Positions 1-10,300 of a stretch of 64,000 bases of DNA are shown piece by piece. Made by a program: the position numbers and the translations under genes. The notes beneath the pieces were generated by a model. That model saw only the letters and a list, made by a program, of their open reading frames with translations, was not told the origin of the DNA and did not search any database. Where the stretch lies: the NCBI GenBank assembly GCA_964035575.1, contig OZ037872.1, forward strand, positions 310,001 to 374,000, read 5' to 3'. Source of the DNA: Rhynchopus sp. YZ270_cl-10. Taxonomy: Eukaryota; Euglenozoa; Diplonemea; Diplonemida; Diplonemidae. How positions within the stretch are numbered: position 1 is the stretch's first letter; each line of letters opens with the position of its first letter.

Positions 1-345
1 AACGATTGGAGCGAACACTCGAACATCCTGATAGGCGTCGGCACGTACGTATTCTCCTTCAAAATTTTTTTCATCTTGGGCACGTTCCTGCTCTGTGGCG
101 AGACCGGAGACGAAGGTAGGCTCGTTGTTGTCATCTGCCTTCTCAGTCTCCTCAATCTTTTCATCATCGTGCACGCAAAAGGACCCGTCGACAAACTCAT
201 CTTCCTGTGCAGGTGACCTTGGAAACGGAATGCTCGCTGCCGACTGAGGTGACCTGACATCCAAATCCCCCGCCAGCTGGATCGACACCCTCCTCCTCCT
301 CGGTATAGGCGTGTCGTTGTCATCAGGGTCTCCGTTCAGATCCAT
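1..345 (-). CDS. Partial acidic protein, N-terminal part only
   Basis: An open frame begins with ATG at 345 and runs off the left edge without a stop, giving about 115 residues. It is rich in Asp, Glu and Ser-Pro, with a basic RRRR patch near residue 17 after a DPDDND stretch, and looks disordered. Coding status is inferred from the uninterrupted frame, acidic bias and same strand as all neighbours. No family is recognised. It is the most downstream member of the minus-strand array in this window. The function may sit in the missing C-terminal part. Confidence 0.55.
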   Translation of the reverse strand, partial: MDLNGDPDDNDTPIPRRRRVSIQLAGDLDVRSPQSAASIPFPRSPAQEDEFVDGSFCVHDDEKIEETEKADDNNEPTFVSGLATEQERAQDEKNFEGEYVRADAYQDVRVFAPIV

Positions 346-1784
346 CCCAACAAAGGATGGTTGATAAGATCTACACAGTCAGCACCGTGCTTTTGGCGCT
401 CCGAAAAACCCTCGTTTTCGGTTGTGTATCGTATTTGAAAGAAAATAAATATAATTTCGTAGATTGTGGTGTGTTTGGTTTTGCTGGAAAAGTGGTGTGG
501 GGAGGAGAAATTATTAAGGGTCGTTGTGAAGGAGGGGAGAGGAGGGGAGAGGAGGGGAGAGGAGGGGGAGGGTGGGGTGCTTTATTTTCTTTCCATAAAA
601 TTGTGTCGATTTCGCAGATTTTGGAAAAAGTTGTCTCATTTGAAGAAAAATCTGCAAGTCACATCAGAAATGATGGAAATATATATTTTTGACCGTTTCC
701 TGATAACAAAATACCAGAGCCACCGCAGAGGTTAGAAATCGTGGAACAAAACATACTGCACATCGAGGATGCATGAGACGCATACACCCTCAAAGGACGC
801 AACGTTTACCATACGTAGTAAAGCGAAATCAGTTTTCACTTAGTTTCCGACTCAGTTTTCGCCATGTTTTTCGCCCCTTTAAACCAAGCGAAAAGACTTC
901 TGCATCGTCGCCATGCAGCCGATCATCGGTTCGCAAGAGGTGCGCAAGACGAAGGACCACCAAGCCAACCTTATGATGAAGGAAAATGGTGGTAGAATTG
1001 TCATGAACATCCTGGCAATGAGCGAAGACGCAACCTTGGATAGTCTGGAAGGAAGAGAAGTAAGATGATCCGGCGATCAGTTCGGGGATGTTTGGCCAAT
1101 CGGTGTCTTGGCACCTCAACTCGCTTCTGGCGGGGAAACGCACTGCCATAATTTTTTGTTTGTGCGTAAAGTGTGTAATAAATATTCTGTGGTGATATTT
1201 TCATTACTGCAATACGCTCCCACTGACTACCTGGCAGTGAAGAGGAAACCTCTTTAAGGCCAAAAAAAGAGCGAAAACTAGGCGAAAACACCCCCAATTT
1301 TGAGATAATTGCGGTTTTTTCGCTCCCAAACGTTTTGCTTACAATGGTTTATGATCACAATCGTTATCGCACAGCTTCAGTCGACTAAGAATACTTGAAA
1401 CGTGCTAAAACGCGGCTCGGTCAAAAAAAAAATAAAATAAGATAATTTGATTGAAAGATAATATCTCTCGCATTAGCATGGCCCTCTGGGGCAGACACTG
1501 AAACAACAAAATAATGTTACTATAAGCATCTGGTGCTTAGCCACCTTGAACTTGAACCCCCCCTAACGAAAGAGAGTGCGAAATGCGCCTCTTACATCAT
1601 AAAAGGAAAGTGCATGCGAACATTAGCTCGTACTGTCACCTTGAAAAATATAATCAACACATACATTCATCATGTTTACAGCAGCCTGCCCATTAACGCA
1701 TCCGGCACAGCAATGTGTGCGAAGATCAGGTCAACTTTGTAGCAGGTTTTTTCAACAAAAAAACGTCGATTGGGTCGCAAACAA
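346..1784. other. Spacer with microsatellite and one short plus-strand open frame
   Basis: This spacer between the left-edge gene and the CULT gene holds a GAGGGGAG-type microsatellite at about 527-566. A 51-residue plus-strand frame at 913-1068 has a protein-like composition and ends next to a good donor-like GTAAGA. It could be a relic exon, but matches no family I recognise. The rest is A/T-rich with homopolymer runs. A small hairpin (TAAGCA/TGCTTA) lies at 1521-1546, followed by CCACCTT as in the dispersed hairpin family. Confidence 0.4.
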
Positions 1785-1862
1785 AAGGTGACAAAAGCCT
1801 CTCGTGCTCAGTCACTTTAAAGAAAAGTTTATAAGATGATCCTAAGCCTCTCGTGCTCAGTA
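1785..1862. repeat. Two tandem copies of the CTCTCGT hairpin repeat (family A)
   Basis: The copy at 1785-1818 pairs AAGGTGAC with GTCACTT around a CTCTCGT-containing loop. The second, at 1832-1862, has AAGATGATCC followed by TAAGCCTCTCGTGCTCAG and lacks the closing arm. Other copies are listed separately. The recurring stem and loop suggest an RNA or DNA structural element in spacers. Confidence 0.6.
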
Positions 1863-1924
1863 GTTTAAAAAAACTAGGGGAGTTATGTGAAATCTATTGT
1901 GTGCCCCTTCCTATCAGAAGGGGT

Positions 1925-2411
1925 TGGTGCTTCCCGGGGGGTGTGCATTTCACAAATTTTCACAAAATGTGACAAGTTTTCACAAATTTTCACCACACGA
2001 AAACTGCTACAAAATTGTGAAGGCTGGCGAAAAGTGGTGAAAAATTGTGAAAAAATGTGAAAAGTTGTGAATAGTTGTGAAAAGTTGTGAATTGATTTTT
2101 TTTTTGTGAGTGCTTTTTTTTTGGGCGGGTGGTGACCCACCCATTGAGGGGCACGCTGGGATTCACAAGATAGAACGTGATGTGGTGTACCAGTGTACCT
2201 GTGTACTGTGTGATGTGCGGAAATGACGAGAACTTGTCCATTTCGGCAAATTGACCCCACCACTGGCCGGACGGATTCCGGAAATGCAAATGCCGGCGTT
2301 TAAAAGCTTCACCAACGAGAGAAAAAAGGGTAGTGAAAAGTTGTGAATAGTTGTGAAAAGTTGTGAATTGAATTGAAAATTTGTGAAATGCATACCCCCC
2401 GGGAAGCACCA
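1925..2411. mobile_element. 487-bp non-autonomous inverted-repeat element with 5-bp target duplication
   Basis: Both ends start TGGTGCTTCCCGGGGGGT and continue as inverted repeats for about 37 bp with one mismatch (1925-1961 against 2375-2411). GGGGT flanks each side (1920-1924 and 2412-2416), consistent with a 5-bp target-site duplication. The interior carries arrays of TGTGAAA-type repeats on both strands and no long frame. It is a MITE-like DNA element; the superfamily is uncertain because a 5-bp duplication fits few common families. The near-perfect ends suggest a fairly recent insertion. Confidence 0.85.
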
Positions 2412-2644
2412 GGGGTGACATTTAAGAGCAAAGTGGCTTCCCACAATCGGGGGACCCACTCCTTTCGGGCAAGAAATAAAGTTGACTTGAAATAAAGCCC
2501 TCTGTACCTAAAAAGAAAAGTTGAAAGTTCAAACGCCTCAAGAAATGACGTTTTTTGAGCAATATTCATTGACTAAGAAACAGCAGAGAGCCCTCAAAGA
2601 TATTAGCAACAGGGAGAGGGGGGGGCGATGAAACCCTTTTGTAC

Positions 2645-3489
2645 TCAGCAGATCGTACACCTTCTCCTCCTCGTTTGACCTATACGGGGGTTTTCTGCCT
2701 TCAGTTGCTGTCGTGCCGCGATGAGGTACTCCTCTGTGCACTCAAGGGGCGTCAGGTTGGTCAGAATGATGCTGTAATTTTATGTTTTTGACATAACACT
2801 TGCCGCCACCAAAAGACAAAAAACATACCCAAAAAACGAGAACGGCGATGCAGGTCTTGTCTGTGTGGTCGAACGCTGTATGGCCTCCACTGAGACCGCC
2901 TCCGGTGTGTGGGCCGTGAACCCCCACCCCAGTTGCAACCCACAGCAGCCGCAGCACACCGACGTCCACTTATACCCAGGGAAGAAGGAATGGTGTGCAT
3001 AGGCCGTTCCATGCGGTACTACGTACTCATGCGCGCGTAACTGTGTTGTTTTGTTGGTTAAGGCAGAATTAAGGGAAACCCAGAGTAAAAACCGACATTT
3101 TTCGTTGCATTTTGGTTTTCTGTTCCACAAAGGCCCAAAAGTGAGGTTGCTGGCATTCGGTGAGATTTTGTGGAATGCCATAACGAAGAAAAAACGATAC
3201 ATACCCTAATGACATCGTACCGCTCAGCGTGCGGGTTGTCGCTAGAGTAGCACGGAATGTCCTCCTTATCCAGTAGGTCGAGTTCGTAGTGGTACACCAT
3301 GTCCCCTACAGCCTGCGCCTTTTGCATGATGATGTCGTCCGCAGCGCTGAAGGGAAAGCTACAGTGCTTGCAGGCCAAGGTCTGCAGCAGGTCGCCTCTG
3401 TCCTCTGTCTCACCCTCTTCTACGTGTTCTTTCTTCTCCCCCTCGACACCCCCTTCCTTACTATCTGCAAGCACTTTATGCGACACCAT
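2645..3489 (-). CDS. Lon-less CULT (cereblon-type ligand-binding) domain protein, three exons
   Basis: Exons are 3489-3205, 3040-2829 and 2771-2645, joined at GT-AG junctions in frame to give 207 residues. The CULT domain fills about residues 38-170. The zinc-type pairs are C40/C43 and C125/C128. The aromatic cage aligns with human cereblon W380/W386/W400 as F114, W120 and W134, within HSFFPGYKW and LQLGW; a CYSSDNP block and a YDVIR block are also typical. There is no Lon domain and no DDB1-binding region, unlike full-length cereblon, and no signal peptide at the chosen ATG. The N-terminal 35 residues are acidic. The tail ends RRRRCTIC, which resembles a polybasic CaaX prenylation signal (inference). 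CULT domains bind cyclic imides and uracil-like ligands in known members; the ligand here is unknown. An upstream in-frame extension through a GGAAAAAA microsatellite was rejected as the start. Confidence 0.85.
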
Positions 3490-4311
3490 TTCACAGAAAA
3501 AAGGAAAAAAGGAAAAAAGGAAAAAAGGAAAAAAGGAAAAAAGGAAAAAAGGAAAAAAACCGTGTAACCCCCCCTGTGTTTTGAAAGGTGTTGTGGTGTG
3601 GCCCCAAAATAGCAGAAAATAGCACAAAAAAGCCTCCCCTCCCTGCAGCCACACCATATTGTGGTGTTTTGATAACTAATAGGGGTTAATTCTCATTCTC
3701 GGGCAGAATATGGTCCCAGTGTTGTGGTGTGTGCGTGGGGAAACAACCCAATGAAGGATGAAGGTAAAGGGGAGGAGGGGAGAAGGGCTGCTTTTAGAGT
3801 CTCTATTCAGTGCGATTTGGTGTTCAACGCACCTGCCGCTCTTTTAAAAGAGGGTGGTGCAAAAAAAGGGTGTTGGGTAATGAAGAAAAATAAACAAAAG
3901 AAAAAACATGAAAATTTGACTTGAAATACAAAAGCCCTCTCGTGGTAGTGTACACCGGCAGTACAACTGGGGAAATAAAAAAGGGAGAAAAATCCTCAAC
4001 ACATCAAAGGAAATACCCTTTTTTTTGGAGCTTTTTGCAGGGATTCTTCGGGCGCATATGATAAACCATGAAAAGAACTTAAAAGGATGAAAGGGGTGTG
4101 TTGTAAAAGGTGTCCTCTCGTGCACAGTAAAAATAGGGTTGAGTTATTAATGCAGATGCAGGCAGATCCTTCTGCCCAACATCAGGAGATAAAAGAAAAA
4201 TAAAACGTTTATTTACCACACCCAAAAAAAAAAAGCTAAATGCGGAAACATCAACTTTTTCCCCCATTTTTTTCTATTACATTTTCTTTCTCCCTCCCTC
4301 TATCTCTCCAT
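3490..4311. other. Spacer between CULT gene and TPR/LRR gene
   Basis: Homopolymer-rich spacer with no credible gene. It contains a partial family-B repeat at 3916-3966 (TTGAAATACAAAAGCCCTC then CGTG) and a short related piece near 4104-4130 with the CCTCTCGTGCACAG core. Confidence 0.6.
3499..3561. repeat. GGAAAAAA microsatellite
   Basis: About seven to eight units of GGAAAAA(A) lie immediately upstream of the CULT gene start. On the minus strand this is a pure pyrimidine tract (TTTTTTCC), so besides being a simple repeat it could serve as the polypyrimidine tract of a splice-leader acceptor. Confidence 0.7.
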
Positions 4312-7300
4312 TCAACGCCCCAGAAGGAAAGCTTCGTTGTACTTTGCTTTATCGTATATTCGTGTTTTTAGTGCTTTTGGCACAGAGGTGCACGAAAGGG
4401 AGATGTTGATGAGGGTAGATAGATCTGAGACAAGGCGGAGCAGTGCTTTACCCGATTGCGAGCTTATGGCGAGGTTACCATCGAGGCAGAGCGACTCAAG
4501 AGGGAGCTCCTGCAGTGACTTTGTGATGGCCAGCATCTGTTTGTTTTGCAGCTCTGAATTGCTTAGGTCCAGATGCCTCAACGCAGTTGTATGCACCAAA
4601 ACCAACGGCAGCAAATCGAGATGCTGGCAACTCACCACTGCCTGCCCCAAATCGATGGCCCGAATCTCCTCTGTCGGCCTCCCCAAGGTGCAGCACAACG
4701 CTTTGTTCGGTAGCAGATGCTGTTCCTCGCATTTGGTTTTGTAAAGACCGAGCACCGCGCTGTCGGTTATTGCGCCTGTTTTGTAACCAGAGCGTGTAGG
4801 GGATGCGTTGATGAGATTAGAGGCCTGGGTGCGGAGGGCGAGGCTTTGTACACGGCGGTTGCTTGTCCATTCGACGCGTTTGATTTCGCGTTTGCGGCGT
4901 TGGTCGCTGAGACGTCGTTTGATGCTGTCAATTGTTTCTCTCTCTAAAGTGCATATGCGCACGTCTTGTATTTGTTGTTGTTGTGTTACCTTTAAAAAAT
5001 AGCCAAGTTCCTCCCTCAGCTCCCCTCGGTGGTCCTCTTCGCCAGAGTAGACGTCGCACCTCTCGTCGTTTTCGCTGAGCATGAATGTATGTCGTTTCCT
5101 CTGCACAGCGATGAAGGTGTTGTACTGCGCCTTCACAGCATGCAGCCCCTTCACCCCGTAGGCCTCGATGAGGTTGGCTGCGCTCTGCAGGCGTTCGGTT
5201 TCGATTTGCTGTCCCCAGTTGTTGCGTCCAATTTCCTCCAAGGCAAGGAGGCGTTCGCGTTCGTTGTGGTGGAGTGCGAGCTGTTCGTTGTGAAGGCGTT
5301 CTTGCTCTGCGAGTCGTGCTGCTTCGGCAGTTTCTGCGGCAATGCGGGTGCGGTGTGCTTCAGCTGCATCAAGCTTAGCTTTGGCAGCAGGTTCGCACAG
5401 AGCGGTCCATTCATCGGTCTCATCTTGGGAGTACGTTTGTCGCAAGGTGGCTTCGTCCTTCTCAGTCGCAGCTGCCTCCAGTGTCACTGCAATCTCGACA
5501 CCCCGCCTCGCACTCTCCTCTGAAGTGTGTGACCCAGCAGAGTCAGGACGGAAGCCAAACTTCCGGTGTGATGCTACGCGGTGCATGGGTGAAGGTGGTA
5601 TGTCCGTTGTGGGTGCAGGTGCCTCCTCTGGGTTGTCTGTGGTAGGGTGTGCAGTAGGTGTCCCCACCGACATATTGACACCACGGTTGACAGAGAGGGT
5701 GCGCGTCAGACCACCTGGTTCAGGGTCGTTCGAAGCGGATTGTAATAGAGCTGCTTGCCGGTCGCGTGCGTTGCCGTTCCTGGGAGAAACGGGGATGCGG
5801 CCGTCTTGGGCATCGTTTGCGTTGGGTGTCCCTACCGACATATTGACACCACGGTTGACAGAGAGGGTGCGTGTCAGGCCGCCGCTGGGTTCAGGGTCGT
5901 CAGAGGCTGATTGGAGAAGAGCTGCCTGCCGGTCGCGTGTTGCATTGCCGTGTCGTGGTGAGACAGGGATGCGGCCGTCTTGGGCACCATTTGCATTCGG
6001 CGTTCCGACTGACATATTGACGTTGCGGTTGACAGAGAGGGTGCGTGTCAGACCACCTGGTTCAGGGTCGTTCGAAGCGGATTGTAATAGAGCTGCTTGC
6101 CGGTCGCGTGCGTTGCCGTTCCTGGGAGAAACGGGGATGCGGCCGTCTTGGGCACCATTTGCGTTGGGTGTCCCTACCGACATATTGACACCACGGTTGA
6201 CAGAGAGGGTGCGTGTCAGGCCGCCGCTGGGTTCAGGGTCGTCAGAGGCCGATTGGAGAAGAGCTGCCTGCCGGTCGCGTGTTGCATTGCCGTGTCGTGG
6301 TGAGACAGGGATGCGGCCGTCTTGAGCACCATTTGCATTAGGTGTCCCTACCGACATATTCACGTTGCGGTTCACAGACAACGTACGTTGCAGACCACCA
6401 CCAGCCTCAGGGTTGTCCGATGCTGACTGAAGCAGTGCTGCCTGCCGGTCACGCGCATTCCCATACCGTGGAGAGACAGGAATACGCCCGTCTTGAGCAC
6501 CATTTGCATTCGGTGTCCCTACCGACATATTGACGTTGCGGTTCACAGACAATGTGCGTTGCAGGCCACCACCCTGCTCGGAAGCTTGTTGTGCCGCAGC
6601 TGCCTGCAGCAGTGCCTCATGCTGTCCAGCACCGGAAGAGCTTCTGTGCCTAGGTGAGGCGGGAATGCGTCTGTCCTGCACACTGTTCGCATTAGGTGTC
6701 CCTACCGACATACTCACATTCCTGTTCACAGACAACGTACGTTGCAGACCACCACCAGCCTCAGGGTTGTCCGATGCTGACTGAAGCAGTGCTGCCTGCC
6801 GGTCACGCGCATTTCCATTCCTCGGCGATACTGGAATACGACCATCCTGCGCACTATTTGAGGGCGTTCTGACCGACATACTTACATTGCGGTTGGCAGA
6901 CAGGGTACGCGTCAGATTGCCGCGACTTGGGGAGACAGAGAGTTCGGTGTCCTCCTCTGACTCTGGACTGGCGGGCTCGGACATTCTTCTTAGGTTCCTC
7001 ATTGATGCGCGTTTGTTGGTCGGTTTGGGAGGGTTTTCGGCTGGTGCGCTGGATGTTGGGGATTCGATTGCGAGGATCTGCACTCCACGCTTCATGGAAA
7101 GGACGCGGGTCATGTCTTCTTCGCAGATGGCGCTGCTCTTCCTGCGTGGTGTGGGCGGGACTTCGCAGCCTGCCCTGCACCCAGCTCGCAACGACTGCAT
7201 CTGCGCCAACGCCAACGGCGACGACTCATCGTCACTCCCTGCACTTTCCACCTCCATCATAGGCATCCCCATATCGTCAGGCAGCGTGGGGTTCGGTTGC

Positions 7301-10300
7301 TTCCCTACATCCACCTCCAAAGCAGGCTTCTTCTTCCCTGGACGTGGTGATGCCTCAATCGGTGCGTTCCGTAGCGAAGACAAATCCCTCCCGGATGCTC
7401 GCTTATTCGTGGGTTCTGGAGGGTCAAGAGAAGGGTTGTGTCGGTTGTCCCCTACCCCGACGGACATAGCAACACCGCGGTTCATGGAGAGGCCGCGTTT
7501 CATGCCAGCGACGCTGGGGCTTTTGTTGTGGAGAGTGTCGTCTTCGGTGTCGATGTTCATCTTAGGGCCACGGCGGGAGGAAATCCCACGGCGGATTTTT
7601 GGTGGCGCATCTGTCTCGGGAGGTTCGGTGCCCTCAATGTGGGAGGCAAGAGTGCGGCTAGTCAATGAGGCGCGTTTGTTGGATGGTTTTGGAGGGTCGC
7701 TGTTGATAGGGGCTGTGGTGACCTTGGTGGAGACCTTCAGAGAGACGTTGCGGTTCATTGACAGACCGCGCTTCATGTTGGCTGTGGAGGCTTGGTGTAC
7801 TGCAGACTCACGTGCCTCTCTGTGGGAGGAGTGGCGGTTCATTGGTGAAGGGGGTACCATGTCGTCGTCAGAGTCGTCGTCGACTTCGGCCATGGGGATG
7901 GTAGAGATGGGCTCCATGAGGCTGCGTGCGCGAAGGATGCATTCATCCTCCTCGTCGTCGTCGTCGGTGATGAGACGCAGTCCAGTGTTTCTTGCGCTGT
8001 CTGGTGACCGCATGTTGGTGAGGTTGCGTTGTGAGGCGCGTTTGTTGTTGGGTTCTGGTGGGCTGGTCAGCTCCTCGCCACCTGGTGTCGTGTGTACGTT
8101 GAGGTCCACCCCGCGGTGCATAGAAAGTGTGCGTGTTGTAGGTGATCCGTCCAAGTCTCGTGTTGCAGTGCGGTGGCTTGGGGTCCGAGGGATCTGTTTT
8201 GTGTCCTCGTGTGGAACATCCACCGCCATGTTGACAGTGCGTCGTGTGCTGAGATTGCGTGCCAAGTTCTTGCGTGGAGAGGAGGTGGGTGAAGGGTTCA
8301 TCGCCTCTGAGGTAGGGGTGTTTGGAGAGGGGGCAGGAGGGGGCGGTGTGGTTTCGGGTGGTGGTGCTTCGGGTGTGGCGTGCGGGGGTGGTGCAGGAGG
8401 TGTGGCGGGTTGGTTCGTGGCTTCGTGTGACTCTGTCGCAGTCGTTGATTCTTCAGGTGTTGGTGGATCAGCAGAGGCAGCCGTTGGAGTGTTTGTCTCA
8501 GGAACAGCTGTCGTTGGTTCAGGAGCTGCAGCAGCTTCCTCAGCAGTTGCAACTCCTGCAGGTGCGGTTGTTGGGGTGTTGCTTTCAAGAATGTGATTAT
8601 CAGGTGCCGGTGCTGCTTCTGCGGCCTTCGGTTCAGCTGTTGATTCCTCAGACTGTGGAGCAGCATCGTTAGCAGTGGTAGGTTCTTCTGTTGCAACACC
8701 GGATGTAACCGAAGACGTCGGTTCTTCCTTGGGTGTTGCAGGCATTGCGGCAGCCGCTGTTGGCGTAGTTGTCTCAGGAACTTCTGCCTTTGGTTCAGGA
8801 GCTACGGCAGCTTCCTCGGCGGGTGCTGATGATGCTTCTGCAGCCTTCGGTTCATCTGTTTCTACAGCTGTTGATTCCTCAGACTGTGGAGCAGCATCGT
8901 TAGCAGTGGTAGGTTCTTCTGTTGCAACACAGGATGTAACTGAAGACGTCGGTTCTTCCTTGAGTGTTGCAGGCATTGCGGCAGCCGCTGTTGGCGTAGT
9001 TGTCCCAGGAACTTCTGCCTTTGGTTCAGGAGCTCCAACAGCTTCCTCAGCGGGTGCTGATGCTGCTTCTGCAGCCTTCGGTTCATCTGTTTCTACAGCT
9101 GTTGATTCCTCAGACTGCGGAGCAGCATCGTTAGCAGGTTCTTCTGTTGCAACACCGGATGTAACAGCCGTTAGTTCTTCCTTGGGTGTTACAGGCATTG
9201 CGGCAGCCGCTGTTGGAGTGTTGGTCTCAGGAACTTCTGTCTTTGGTTCTTCAGGAGCTCCAACAGCTTCCTCATCGGGTGATGCTGCTTCTGCAACCTT
9301 CGGTTCATCCGTTTCGACAGCTTTTGGTGCCTCAGACTGTGGAGCAGCATCAACCTTCGGTTCCTCTGTGGGAGGTTCTTCAGCTTCGAGGCTTGCCGTT
9401 GGAACTGCAGCAACGTTTGATGCAGGAGCTTCATCTGTCTCAGGGTTTTCAGCAACATCTCCAGTGTCTGGTTTTTCTTCAACATCTCTTGGCTCTTCGG
9501 GTGATTCCGGTTCCGTGTTTGAAACATTGGCCTCTGGATGTGCTGTAGACTCTGCAACTGCTGATACAATGTTTGGCTCTGGAACTTCTGTCTTTGGTTC
9601 AGGAGCTACAACACTTTCTTCAGCGGGTTCCGGTGTTGCTTCAACAACCTTCGCTTCATCCGTTTCTTCAGACATCGCTACTGCCGCTGTCGTCTCTGGC
9701 TGAGGCGCGGCTTCTACCTTCGGATCTGCTGCTGCTGTGCCAGGCTCTTCCACTGCAACATCCGCCTCCGACGCAGCTGCTGGAGCCTCTGTCACTACCG
9801 TTGGTTCTCCTTCAGCTGCTTCCGGATTGGAAGATTCAACTGTCTTTGCCTCAGGGGCTTCTGTCTGTGGTTCAGCTATGACACTTTCCTTAGGCTCTGG
9901 TGTTGCTTCAATGACCTGGGGATCTGTTTCGACAGCTTTGGACGGTGTTGCTTCAACCTTTGGTGCCTCTGTGGCAGGTTCTTCTACAGCCTGAGGTGCT
10001 ACTGCCTCTGTGGGAACGTCAGGGTTTGGCATCTCAGGGGCAGGTTCAACACCCGGCTCCTCTGCGCGGGGCTCTTCCGGTTGCACACCTACTGCAGGAT
10101 CTGCTTCTGCAGCTTCGTCGGTCTTCTGTGCACCCACAGCCTCTGCCGTTGTCTCCTGTGGTGTGGTTGTCCCTATGGGGTTGTCGCCTTGAGGTGCATC
10201 GGTGTGTGGCTCAGAGTGCGTCTCCCCACCCCGCTCACCCCACAGCTGCTCAAGGTGTGCCCACCCCTCCGCTTCGTCATCTTCTGCAGCACTGCGCGCC

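Noticed and set aside
3058-3657. Single-exon 199-residue reading of the CULT gene
   Set aside because: It runs through the GGAAAAAA microsatellite at the start and through an intron at the end. The spliced three-exon version completes the CULT domain.
5342-9881. Long plus-strand frames (up to 569 residues) opposite the TPR/LRR gene
   Set aside because: They are antisense shadows of repetitive, codon-biased DNA. The minus frame is continuous over 8 kb with recognisable TPR and LRR domains.
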